This document shows positions 1-6,621 of a stretch of DNA of 11,238 nucleotides, in pieces; within the stretch, counting starts at the first letter, position 1; every line of letters starts with the position of its first letter. The notes under the pieces are model-generated. The model was given only the letters and a program-made list of their open reading frames with translations. It had not been told where the DNA came from and searched no databases. The DNA comes from Lachnospiraceae bacterium UBA3801 (GTDB lineage: Bacteria > Bacillota > Clostridia > Lachnospirales > Lachnospiraceae): NCBI GenBank assembly GCA_002368685.1, contig DFEN01000044.1, positions 1 to 11,238 on the forward strand, in the 5' to 3' direction. A program made the position numbers and the translations under genes.

Positions 1-186
1 GAGATGGGACGTTTCTATCGTCACGTACTCGTTCAGAAGAACTATCCACATCATGCAGCTATTACATTCCATCACAATGGAAAGCTTCTCTATGATGTAT
101 TCAAGTTCCTCGGAGTAAGGTTCGATGAGATTGATTATAACCATCCAGCAGGAGTTAGATATAAATCAGAGAACCCTTTCGCTTAA
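1..186 (+). CDS. Sugar isomerase of the L-fucose/L-arabinose isomerase fold, C-terminal 61 residues (5' end outside window)
   Basis: The window opens inside this gene; frame 1 is open from base 1 to the TAA at 184-186. The fragment carries a PHHAA segment followed by a GKLLYDVFKFLGV-like helix and ends in ENPFA. A His-His pair before a small-residue strand resembles the C-terminal metal-binding region of FucI/AraA-type isomerases, where one His helps hold the Mn2+ used in aldose-ketose isomerisation. It does not resemble the C-terminus of classical XylA as I know it. The next gene is a xylulokinase 131 bases downstream, so the likely role is converting an aldopentose (xylose, arabinose) or fucose-like sugar to the ketose that XylB phosphorylates. 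Substrate cannot be told from the fragment. Family assignment is from remembered motifs, without alignment. Confidence 0.65.
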   Translation, partial: EMGRFYRHVLVQKNYPHHAAITFHHNGKLLYDVFKFLGVRFDEIDYNHPAGVRYKSENPFA

Positions 187-221
187 GACAGCGTGATAGT
201 GTATAAAGTAAAACAGGGGAT

Positions 222-260
222 GGGGGCAGGTCATATTATTTTTTGATATGGCCTGCCTCT
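222..260 (+). terminator. Stem-loop between isomerase and xylB (terminator or attenuator-like)
   Basis: Bases 225-236 pair with 246-257 over 12 bp with a single G-U, closing a T-rich 9-base loop; three flanking pairs, some of them wobbles, can extend it. It is followed by only a weak T-rich stretch (TCTTGTT), so termination may be partial. It could instead be a processing or stabilising hairpin inside a longer isomerase-xylB-galM transcript. I see no convincing separate promoter for xylB after it. Confidence 0.5.
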
Positions 261-317
261 TGTTATAAAAATCTTCGAGCTAGATATTTTTTGCTCGTAT
301 AAATAAGGAGGTTAAAA

Positions 318-1775
318 ATGTATATAGGCGTAGATTTAGGTACATCTGCAGTAAAGCTACTTGCTATGAGTAGTGAAGGAGAGATATTAAAAACAGTTTC
401 CGTTGAGTATCCTATTAGTTTTCCACAGTCCGGATGGTCAGAACAAAATCCTGAGGACTGGTACAAGGGTACACTAGAGGGAATAGGAAAGCTTCTGGAT
501 GGATTAAATGACAAGGTAGTAGAAGGTATAGGTGTTGGTGGCCAGATGCATGGCCTTGTAATCCTAGATGAGAACGATGAAGTTATCAGACCGGCTATTC
601 TCTGGAATGATGGAAGAACCACCAAAGAAACAGATTATCTGAATACAGTTATTGGACAGGATAAACTGTCTGAGTATACAGGTAATATTGCATTTGCTGG
701 ATTTACAGCACCAAAGGTTCTGTGGGTTAAGGAAAATGAGCCAGAGAACTTTGCAAAGATTAAGAAATTAATGCTTCCTAAGGATTATATAGTATATAAG
801 CTGACAGGCTCCTATGTATCTGATTATTCAGATGCATCTGGTATGCTCCTTATGGATGTTAAGAATAAATGTTGGTCAAAGGAAATGCTTGAGATCTGTG
901 GTATATCTCATGTTGAGATGCCAGAGCTTCACGAGAGCTTCGATGTAGTTGGTGAGGTTAAGCCAGAGATTAGTGAGCAGCTTGGAATAGAAGGAACTCT
1001 TAAGGTTGTTGCAGGTGCGGGAGATAATGCAGCAGCAGCTATCGGAACTGGAACAGTTGGAGCAGGAAGATGTAACCTGTCTCTTGGAACCTCTGGAACA
1101 ATCTTTATTTCAAATGATAAATTCTCGGTTGATGATAAGAATTCACTTCATTCCTTTGCGCATGCAGATGGTGGATTCCACCTCATGGGTTGCATGCTTT
1201 CAGCAGCCTCCTGTAATAAGTGGTGGATGGATGAGATACTGAGAGATAAGGATTATGCAGGAAACCAGGAAGGTATCACAAAGCTTGGTGAGAATAATGT
1301 ATTCTTCCTTCCATATCTTATGGGTGAAAGATCACCACATAATGATCCTCTTGTAAGAGCAGGTTTCCTTGGAATGAGCATGGATACAACTAGAGAGGAT
1401 ATGGTTCAGGCAGTTCTTGAAGGAGTTTCCTTTGGACTTAGAGACAGTCTTGAGGTTGCTAGAGATCTAGGCGTTGATATACAAGTTTCTAATATCTGCG
1501 GTGGCGGTGCCAAGAGTCCACTGTGGAGAAAAATTATTGCTAATATAATGAATATCAAGCTTGAGATACAGGCAAATGATGAAGGTCCTGCACTCGGTGG
1601 AGCTATACTTGCAGCGGTAGGATGCGGAAAGTATAAGGATGTGAAGGAAGCCGCAGAACAGCTGGTAAAGGTAGTAGAGGTTGTAGAACCAGATCCAGAG
1701 CTTGTTGCTAAGTACGAAGAAAAGTATCAAGTATTTAAGAAGCTTTATCCTACAGTGAAGGGGTTATATAGCTAA
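318..1775 (+). CDS. xylB: Xylulokinase (FGGY carbohydrate kinase)
   Basis: This cytoplasmic kinase phosphorylates D-xylulose with ATP to D-xylulose 5-phosphate, which enters the pentose phosphate pathway. The 485 residues match the usual length (E. coli XylB is 484). The N-terminus MYIGVDLGTSAVK is the FGGY phosphate-binding start. Residues 73-79 (VGGQMHG) place Met77 and His78 at the known substrate-binding pair, WNDGR follows at about 96-100, and GAGDNAAAA puts Asp236 at the position of the catalytic base (Asp233 in E. coli). SLGTSG and, near the C-terminus, GGGAKSPLWR are the nucleotide-binding motifs of the second domain. The ATG is preceded by AAGGAGG (305-311) at good spacing. It lies between an isomerase and galM in the same orientation, probably one transcript. 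FGGY paralogues acting on other ketoses exist, but the Met-His pair and overall match favour xylulose. Confidence 0.93.
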   Translation: MYIGVDLGTSAVKLLAMSSEGEILKTVSVEYPISFPQSGWSEQNPEDWYKGTLEGIGKLLDGLNDKVVEGIGVGGQMHGLVILDENDEVIRPAILWNDGRTTKETDYLNTVIGQDKLSEYTGNIAFAGFTAPKVLWVKENEPENFAKIKKLMLPKDYIVYKLTGSYVSDYSDASGMLLMDVKNKCWSKEMLEICGISHVEMPELHESFDVVGEVKPEISEQLGIEGTLKVVAGAGDNAAAAIGTGTVGAGRCNLSLGTSGTIFISNDKFSVDDKNSLHSFAHADGGFHLMGCMLSAASCNKWWMDEILRDKDYAGNQEGITKLGENNVFFLPYLMGERSPHNDPLVRAGFLGMSMDTTREDMVQAVLEGVSFGLRDSLEVARDLGVDIQVSNICGGGAKSPLWRKIIANIMNIKLEIQANDEGPALGGAILAAVGCGKYKDVKEAAEQLVKVVEVVEPDPELVAKYEEKYQVFKKLYPTVKGLYS

Positions 1776-1842
1776 GGTTAAGGTTTAAAGAAATGTATTA
1801 ATTGGGGGTTTAAAAGTATTTTATGTATGGAGGTGAATATCG

Positions 1843-2898
1843 GTGATTATTAATGATTTTGGCAAGACCAAAGGGGGAGAAGCTGTAAAATCATATACCA
1901 TCAAAAATGCTGCAGGTATGACAGCTACAATAATCAGCTATGGAGCTACAGTAACTAAGCTTTTGGTACCTGACAAGGATGGTGAACTGAGAGATGTTCA
2001 GTTAGGCTATGATGACATTAAGTCATATGAAGAGGGTGGTACATTCTTCGGAACTATCATTGGACGAAATGCTAATCGAGTTAAAGATGGCAAGGTAGTT
2101 ATTGATGGTGTTACTTATCAGATGGATCAAAATGATAATGAAAATAATCTTCATAGTGGTCTAGCGGGAGTTGATAAAAAGGTTTGGACTGTTCTTCCGC
2201 ATGATGGTGATGACAGTGTAACCATGATGTGCAAGTCAAATGATATGGAGCAGGGACTTCCAGGGGGAGTAACAATCACTGTTACATATTCAATCAATGA
2301 TGATAATGAATTCAAGATAGCTTATGACGCTACATCTGATAAGAAGACGGTTATCAATCTGACAAGTCATATGTACTTTAACCTGAATGGACATTATAAG
2401 GGAAATATAGAGGATCACATACTTACAATAGATGCTGACACCTATAATCCTGTAATTGATTCTAAGTCAATTCCTACTGAAGAGTATGCTCCGGTTGCCG
2501 GAACAGTATTTGATTTCAGAGCGCCAAAGAGAGTAGGACAGGACATTGAGGCTGATGAGATTCAGCTGAAGTATGTTGGAGGCTATGATCACAACTATGT
2601 GATAAATGGTGATAGCGGCATTTTTAGGCATTTTGCTACAATGTACTCTAAAGAAAGTGGAATATGCATGGATCTGTATTCTGATCAAACGGGTACTCAG
2701 TTCTATTCTGGAAACTTTATTGGTAAGCAAACCGGAAAGGGAAACTTTGAGTATTCAAACAGAAGCGGAATGTGTCTGGAACCACAATATGTCCCAAATG
2801 CGATGAATTTCATACCTGAAGGGGATATCGATTCACCAATCTTTGATATTGATGAACATTATCATTCAGAAAGCGTTTACAAATTCTCGGTAAAATAG
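1843..2898 (+). CDS. galM: Aldose 1-epimerase (mutarotase)
   Basis: This enzyme interconverts the alpha and beta anomers of aldoses such as glucose, galactose or xylose in the cytoplasm. The 351 residues fit the family. Visible landmarks are GRNANRV (74-80), NNLHSG with His104, NLTSHMYFNL with His176, a YDHNYV segment with Asp249, and CLEPQ with Glu313. His104, His176 and Glu313 correspond to the substrate-binding His, the general acid His and the general base Glu of characterised GalM enzymes. Translation starts at GTG 1843, chosen because GGAGGTG (1829-1835) lies just upstream and the protein begins in register with the family. The gap to xylB is 67 bases with no visible promoter or terminator, so the two are probably co-transcribed. 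With xylB beside it, a role in supplying the right anomer of a pentose to the upstream isomerase is a fair inference; there are no other galactose genes in view. Confidence 0.92.
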   Translation: MIINDFGKTKGGEAVKSYTIKNAAGMTATIISYGATVTKLLVPDKDGELRDVQLGYDDIKSYEEGGTFFGTIIGRNANRVKDGKVVIDGVTYQMDQNDNENNLHSGLAGVDKKVWTVLPHDGDDSVTMMCKSNDMEQGLPGGVTITVTYSINDDNEFKIAYDATSDKKTVINLTSHMYFNLNGHYKGNIEDHILTIDADTYNPVIDSKSIPTEEYAPVAGTVFDFRAPKRVGQDIEADEIQLKYVGGYDHNYVINGDSGIFRHFATMYSKESGICMDLYSDQTGTQFYSGNFIGKQTGKGNFEYSNRSGMCLEPQYVPNAMNFIPEGDIDSPIFDIDEHYHSESVYKFSVK

Positions 2899-2905
2899 CA
2901 AAAAA

Positions 2906-2936
2906 TGTTAAAATAATATGAGCAACATTTGTTAAA
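2906..2936 (+). repeat. Paired TGTTAAA direct repeats upstream of the transporter promoter
   Basis: TGTTAAA occurs at 2906-2912 and again at 2930-2936, 24 bases apart start to start. The same stretch holds an inverted pair, AAATGTT (2903-2909) and AACATTT (2924-2930). The position, about 40-75 bases upstream of the -10 box, is where an activator would bind. The words are short and AT-rich, so chance is a real alternative. Confidence 0.3.
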
Positions 2937-2976
2937 TAGTTCGCAATTTATGATAAGTAAATTGCGAACTGTTTTT
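2934..2976 (+). terminator. Rho-independent terminator after galM
   Basis: A perfect 13-bp stem (2938-2950 with 2958-2970) closes a 7-base loop, and A-T and G-U pairs extend it to about 17 bp. A run of five T at 2972-2976 follows at once. This is a classic intrinsic terminator 36 bases after the galM stop. Its T-tract abuts the TATAAT of the next promoter, so the same dyad may also affect initiation there. Confidence 0.8.
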
Positions 2977-2983
2977 GTATAAT
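2955..2983 (+). promoter_or_regulatory. Candidate promoter of the sugar transporter operon (consensus -10, poor -35)
   Basis: TATAAT at 2978-2983 is a perfect -10 box. The -35 position at 16-18 bp spacing (about 2954-2961) falls in the 3' arm of the galM terminator and has no recognisable TTGACA. An alternative pairing is TTGCGA (2962-2967) with TATAGT (2987-2992) at a long 19-bp spacing. A good -10 with a poor -35 is typical of promoters that need an activator, which would suit the nearby AraC-family gene. The start point would be near 2990, giving a leader of about 85 bases. Confidence 0.5.
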
Positions 2984-2995
2984 GTGTATAGTCAG

Positions 2996-3024
2996 TGAAC
3001 GTAAGAACGGGTTTCTTATGTTCA
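2996..3024 (+). promoter_or_regulatory. Hairpin at the start of the transporter mRNA leader
   Basis: Bases 2996-3007 pair with 3013-3024 over 12 bp with one G-U, around a CGGGT loop. If transcription starts near 2990 this hairpin sits at the extreme 5' end of the mRNA, where it could protect the transcript from decay. As DNA the same dyad could be an operator. There is no T-run after it, so it is not a terminator. Confidence 0.5.
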
Positions 3025-3038
3025 ATGTGTGCACATGG

Positions 3039-3052
3039 TGAAGACGTTTTCA
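3039..3052 (+). promoter_or_regulatory. Catabolite-responsive element (cre), predicted CcpA site
   Basis: TGAAGACGTTTTCA matches 13 of 14 positions of the Gram-positive cre consensus TGWAARCGYTWNCW; only the fifth base (G for A) deviates. It is palindromic apart from one pair. It lies about 50 bases downstream of the predicted start point and 8 bases before the Shine-Dalgarno, a position from which CcpA would repress as a roadblock when preferred sugars are present. Confidence 0.65.
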
Positions 3053-3075
3053 AAGTATTAAGGAGGATTTTAAGA

Positions 3076-4509
3076 ATGAGAAAATTTAAGCGTGCTATGG
3101 CATTTGCACTTAGTGCATGTATGGTAGCATCAATGGTCACAGGCTGCGGAAGCAGTGATGACAAGGACACAAGTAGTGGTGATGATACTGCTACAACAGA
3201 AGCAGCTTCAGGAGATGACGCTGGCAAGGAAGATAGCGGAGCCGGTGAAGGCGATGTTATCAATGTATGGGCATTCACAGATGAAGTTCCAGGCATGGTT
3301 GAGAAGTATAAGGAGACACATCCTGATTTCAAGTATGAGATTAATACAACAATCATAGCTACAACAGATGGTGCTTATCAGCCAGCACTTGACCAGGCTC
3401 TTGCAGCTGGTGGTGCAGATGCTCCTGACATCTATGCATGTGAGGCAGCTTTCGTACTTAAGTATACACAGGGAGATATGTCATCATATGCTTGCCCTTA
3501 TGACGATCTTGGTATCGACACACAGGCAAAGATTGATGAAGCAAAGATCGCTCAGTATACTGTAGATGTTGGAACAAATCCAGATGGTAAGGTTGTAGGT
3601 CTTGGATATCAGGCAACAGGTGGTGCATTTATCTACAGACGTTCAATCGCTAAGGATGCGTTCGGTACAGATGATCCAGCAGAGATTAAGGATATTATCG
3701 GTGGTGGATCAGGTAACCTTGATAAGTTCTGGGAAGCAGCTGAGACACTTAAAGGTAAGGGATACGGAATCGTATCTGGTGATGGTGATCTCTGGCATGC
3801 AATCGAGAACAGCTCAGATCAGGGATGGATCGTAGATGGCAAGCTCACAATCGATCCTAAGAGAGAAGCTTTCCTTGATGAGTCAAAGAAGCTTAAGGAT
3901 AACGGATATCACAATGATACTCAGGACTGGTCAGATGCTTGGTTCGCTGACATGAAGGATGAAGGCGAGAAGCCAATATTCGGATACTTTGGACCAGCTT
4001 GGCTTATCAACTACACACTTGCTCCTAACTGCGGTGGCGAGAAGGTAGGAGAAGGAACATACGGAGATTGGGCTATTTGCCAGTCACCTATCGGATTCTC
4101 TTGGGGTGGTACATATCTCTTAGCTAACAAGGATTCTGAGAAGAAGGAAGCTATTAAGGATATCATCGAGTGGATCACACTTGATTGTACAGAAGATGGT
4201 CTTCAGTATATGTGGGCTAATGGTACATACAATGGTGAAGGTGGTACTAAGGACTGCGTAGCTTCAGCTACAGTAATGGATATGTCAGATGGTACACTTG
4301 ACTTCCTTGGCGGACAGGATATGTTCGACGTATTCGGTGATGCAAACGCTGCAGCAAGTGGAAAGAACCTTACACAGTATGATGAGACAATCAATACATA
4401 CTGGAGAGATCAGGTTCGTCAGTACACAGCTGGTGAGAAGGATAGAGATGCTGCAATCGCTGACTTCAAGCAGCAGGTAGCTGACAACCTTGCAGTAACT
4501 GTAGAGTAA
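3076..4509 (+). CDS. Sugar ABC transporter solute-binding lipoprotein (CUT1, extracellular family 1)
   Basis: This is the cell-surface receptor of the sugar importer; it would capture a mono- or oligosaccharide and deliver it to the two permeases encoded next. The 477-residue product starts MRKFKRAMAF with a positively charged, then hydrophobic signal peptide and a lipobox VTGC, with Cys24 as the predicted lipidation site. Residues 25-60 are a Ser/Asp/Thr/Gly-rich flexible linker, usual for Lachnospiraceae lipoproteins. The mature part begins INVWAFTDEVPGM and has the look of family 1 (MalE/UgpB-like) binding proteins, with many Trp and Tyr residues suited to sugar stacking. The start at 3076 is fixed by AAGGAGGA (3060-3067) and the signal peptide; an in-frame GTG at 2995 would prepend 27 residues unlike an export signal. 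The sugar is unknown; xylB/galM next door suggests a pentose or pentose-containing oligosaccharide, only as inference. Confidence 0.9.
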   Translation: MRKFKRAMAFALSACMVASMVTGCGSSDDKDTSSGDDTATTEAASGDDAGKEDSGAGEGDVINVWAFTDEVPGMVEKYKETHPDFKYEINTTIIATTDGAYQPALDQALAAGGADAPDIYACEAAFVLKYTQGDMSSYACPYDDLGIDTQAKIDEAKIAQYTVDVGTNPDGKVVGLGYQATGGAFIYRRSIAKDAFGTDDPAEIKDIIGGGSGNLDKFWEAAETLKGKGYGIVSGDGDLWHAIENSSDQGWIVDGKLTIDPKREAFLDESKKLKDNGYHNDTQDWSDAWFADMKDEGEKPIFGYFGPAWLINYTLAPNCGGEKVGEGTYGDWAICQSPIGFSWGGTYLLANKDSEKKEAIKDIIEWITLDCTEDGLQYMWANGTYNGEGGTKDCVASATVMDMSDGTLDFLGGQDMFDVFGDANAAASGKNLTQYDETINTYWRDQVRQYTAGEKDRDAAIADFKQQVADNLAVTVE

Positions 4510-4547
4510 TATAATACTTAGATAGATTACTAGTGCACATAAATAAC

Positions 4548-4575
4548 GGGGCGGTGGACTAAGGTCCATCGTCCC
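4548..4575 (+). promoter_or_regulatory. Intercistronic hairpin between binding-protein and permease genes
   Basis: Bases 4548-4559 pair with 4564-4575 over 12 bp including two G-U pairs, around the 4-base loop TAAG. It is GC-rich compared with its surroundings and is followed by ATATTATAAG rather than a T-run. Such hairpins after binding-protein genes commonly shield the upstream mRNA from 3' exonucleases, or partly terminate, so that more binding protein than permease is made. That role is inferred here from position. Confidence 0.6.
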
Positions 4576-4614
4576 ATATTATAAGACAAATCACTATTTT
4601 TCGTGGAGGTAAAT

Positions 4615-5610
4615 ATGAAAAAGAAGAAGGGCCATGAGGTCAGATACGCCAAATATGGTTATATATTCAGCCTTCCTTTTGTTATTGCCTTCCTTATATT
4701 TCAGCTTTATCCAATTCTGTATACACTGGTTATAGGATTTACAAATCTTAAGGGTGTTGTTTGCCCTGATGTACACATTTTGGACAATCCATTCGAAAAC
4801 TTTCAACAGGTATTAAGTAGCCCTTCTTTCCAGAATGCACTTAAGAATACATTCTTTATCTGGATAGTTAACTTCATCCCTCAGCTGGGACTGGCGCTTC
4901 TGTTGACAGCGTGGTTTACGGATAGAAGATGGAAGATTAAGGGACAGGGAATATATAAGGTACTTATATACATGCCAAATATCATTACAGCGGCTACTAT
5001 AGCAATTCTGTTTAAATCACTTTTTGATTATCCAGTAAGCCCTATTAATGATATTCTTATGAATCTCGGAATTGTTGATAAGGCAGTAAATTTCCCGGTT
5101 AGCAAAGCTTGGTCAAGAGGTATCGTATCCTTTATTCAGTTCTGGATGTGGTACGGATACACAATGCTGATCCTTATATCAGGTGTTTTAGGTATTAACC
5201 CTGAAATATTTGATGCAGCAGACGTTGACGGTGCTAACAGATTCCAGACATTCTGGCTTGTTACAATCCCTAATATTAAAACAATTCTTCTGTTTACATT
5301 AGTAACAAGTTTAATAGGTGGTCTGAACATGTTCGATATACCTAAGCTGTTCCTTTTGGGTGGACCTGATAACGCTACAACAACAACTAGCGTATTTATC
5401 TACAATCAGGCATTCAGTGGAAGCTACATGTATAACAGAGCAGCTGCGGCTAGTATGATAATGTTTGTTATCATAATGTTCTTCTCATCAATTCTCTTCT
5501 TCTTACTTAGAGAGAAAGATGCAGATGGTTATGGAACTGCAGAGAATAAGAGAATTAAGAAGCAAGCTAAATTGGCTAAGAAAGCTCAGAGAAAGGGAGG
5601 TGTAGCATAA
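4615..5610 (+). CDS. Sugar ABC transporter permease, MalF/UgpA-like (CUT1)
   Basis: This is one of two membrane subunits forming the translocation path of the importer. The 331-residue protein has about six hydrophobic spans, at roughly residues 15-37, 78-99, 115-135, 165-190, 222-245 and 283-305. Around residues 199-219 it has the EAA loop (DAADVDGANRFQTFWLVTIP), the cytoplasmic segment that docks onto the ATPase subunit. The C-terminal tail is rich in Lys and Arg. The ATG at 4615 is chosen because TGGAGGT (4604-4610) lies just before it; an in-frame GTG at 4603 overlaps that ribosome binding site. It follows the binding-protein gene after 105 bases that contain a hairpin, and its stop overlaps the start of the second permease. 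No ATP-binding gene accompanies it. Confidence 0.93.
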   Translation: MKKKKGHEVRYAKYGYIFSLPFVIAFLIFQLYPILYTLVIGFTNLKGVVCPDVHILDNPFENFQQVLSSPSFQNALKNTFFIWIVNFIPQLGLALLLTAWFTDRRWKIKGQGIYKVLIYMPNIITAATIAILFKSLFDYPVSPINDILMNLGIVDKAVNFPVSKAWSRGIVSFIQFWMWYGYTMLILISGVLGINPEIFDAADVDGANRFQTFWLVTIPNIKTILLFTLVTSLIGGLNMFDIPKLFLLGGPDNATTTTSVFIYNQAFSGSYMYNRAAAASMIMFVIIMFFSSILFFLLREKDADGYGTAENKRIKKQAKLAKKAQRKGGVA

Positions 5611-6494
5611 TGGCTCAATCAAAAACAATGTCCTATGCAGATGTCCCTAAACAGAACAGACCAAAATCTTATGCCGCAAATAAAATTGGAATTCACATCG
5701 TATTGTTTTTACTTGCGATTTTAAGTATATTACCTTTTTGGGTTATGATCGTTAACTCGACCAGATCGACGACTCAGATACAGCAACATGCTTTATCGCT
5801 GATTCCATCGTCACACATGGTTCAGAACTTTAAGATTCTGACAGGTAAGTCGTTCAATCCTCTGGTTGGTCTGACAAACTCATTGATTATATCTGTAGGT
5901 TCAACCCTCCTTACAGTATATTTCTCATCACTTACAGCGTATGCACTTGTTGCTTACGAGTGGAAGTTAAGAGATGCATTCTTCAAGTTCATTGTCGGTG
6001 TCATGATGATACCTGCACAGTGTACTATGATAGGTTTTTATCAGATGGTTTACAAAATCGGAATGACAAACCGTCTATCAATGCTGATTCTTCCAGCGAT
6101 AGCAGCGCCTGCTACGGTGTTCTTCATGAGACAGTATCTGTACCCTACATTATCAATGGAGATTGTACAGGCTGCACGTATAGATGGTGCTGGTGAGTTT
6201 AGAATATTCAATACAATCGTTCTTCCTATTATGAAGCCGGCGATAGCTACTCAGGCTATATTCTGTTTCGTTAATAGCTGGAACAACTTATTTACACCAC
6301 TTGTACTTCTTACAGATAGTAAGAAATACACAATGCCTATTATGGTCAGCCTCCTTCGTGGAGACATTTACAAGACCGAATATGGTTCGGTATACATGGG
6401 ACTGACTCTTACCGTATTACCTCTTATCATAATGTATTTGATTCTTTCAAAATACATTATCGCCGGTGTAGCACTTGGCGGTGTTAAGAGCTAA
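5610..6494 (+). CDS. Sugar ABC transporter permease, MalG/UgpE-like (CUT1)
   Basis: This is the second membrane subunit of the importer. It is 294 residues with six predicted membrane spans, the first at about 27-48, and an EAA loop at about 184-206 (EIVQAARIDGAGEFRIFNTI then VLP) for contact with the ATPase. The protein ends in VALGGVKS, typical of MalG-type permeases, which often finish with a short Gly-rich tail. Its ATG shares one base with the TAA of the first permease (TAATG), and GGGAGG (5595-5600) supplies the ribosome binding site, pointing to translational coupling and equal amounts of the two subunits. It is the last gene of the operon, with a strong terminator about 50 bases on. 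Confidence 0.93.
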   Translation: MAQSKTMSYADVPKQNRPKSYAANKIGIHIVLFLLAILSILPFWVMIVNSTRSTTQIQQHALSLIPSSHMVQNFKILTGKSFNPLVGLTNSLIISVGSTLLTVYFSSLTAYALVAYEWKLRDAFFKFIVGVMMIPAQCTMIGFYQMVYKIGMTNRLSMLILPAIAAPATVFFMRQYLYPTLSMEIVQAARIDGAGEFRIFNTIVLPIMKPAIATQAIFCFVNSWNNLFTPLVLLTDSKKYTMPIMVSLLRGDIYKTEYGSVYMGLTLTVLPLIIMYLILSKYIIAGVALGGVKS

Positions 6495-6540
6495 ATAATT
6501 GAAAACGGCAGATCAGGTCGTAGTTAGTGAAGGTTAAAGG

Positions 6541-6571
6541 AAAAGCTTACCCGGATTCGGGTAAGCTTTTT
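6541..6571 (+). terminator. Rho-independent terminator of the transporter operon, probably bidirectional
   Basis: A perfect 13-bp stem (6541-6553 with 6558-6570) closes the 4-base loop GATT and runs into five T (6567-6571). It lies between the convergent permease and AraC-family genes. On the minus strand the stem is followed by TTTTCCTTT, so it can plausibly end the opposing transcript too. Confidence 0.85.
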
Positions 6572-6621
6572 CAATTAGTCGATATAATTATTTATTAAGT
6601 GAATTACTATTTCTAAGTGAT

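Noticed and set aside
1..186. Calling the first fragment xylose isomerase XylA because xylB follows
   Set aside because: The visible C-terminus has the His-His segment of the FucI/AraA type and does not resemble the XylA C-terminus.
260..288. Possible promoter for xylB (TTGTTA with GATATT, or TATAAA at 264-269)
   Set aside because: Each candidate has either a poor -10 or wrong spacing. Co-transcription with the isomerase gene explains xylB as well.
276..297. Small inverted repeat CGAGC/GCTCG before the xylB ribosome binding site
   Set aside because: Only 5 bp with a 12-base loop; too weak to call a regulatory structure.
3028..3035. TGTGCACA palindrome in the transporter leader
   Set aside because: Eight bases only and not extended on either side; expected by chance at this frequency.
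2995..3075. In-frame GTG at 2995 extending the binding protein by 27 residues
   Set aside because: No ribosome binding site precedes it, and it would put a non-signal-like stretch ahead of a proper lipoprotein signal peptide. ATG 3076 has AAGGAGGA at good spacing.
2877..3356. Antisense open frame of 159 codons across the galM end and binding-protein start
   Set aside because: It runs through a terminator, promoter and signal-peptide region of well-supported plus-strand genes. Its Ser/Leu-rich composition is that of a complement of the linker sequence.
4603..4614. In-frame GTG at 4603 as start of the first permease
   Set aside because: It lies inside the TGGAGGT ribosome binding site used by the ATG at 4615.
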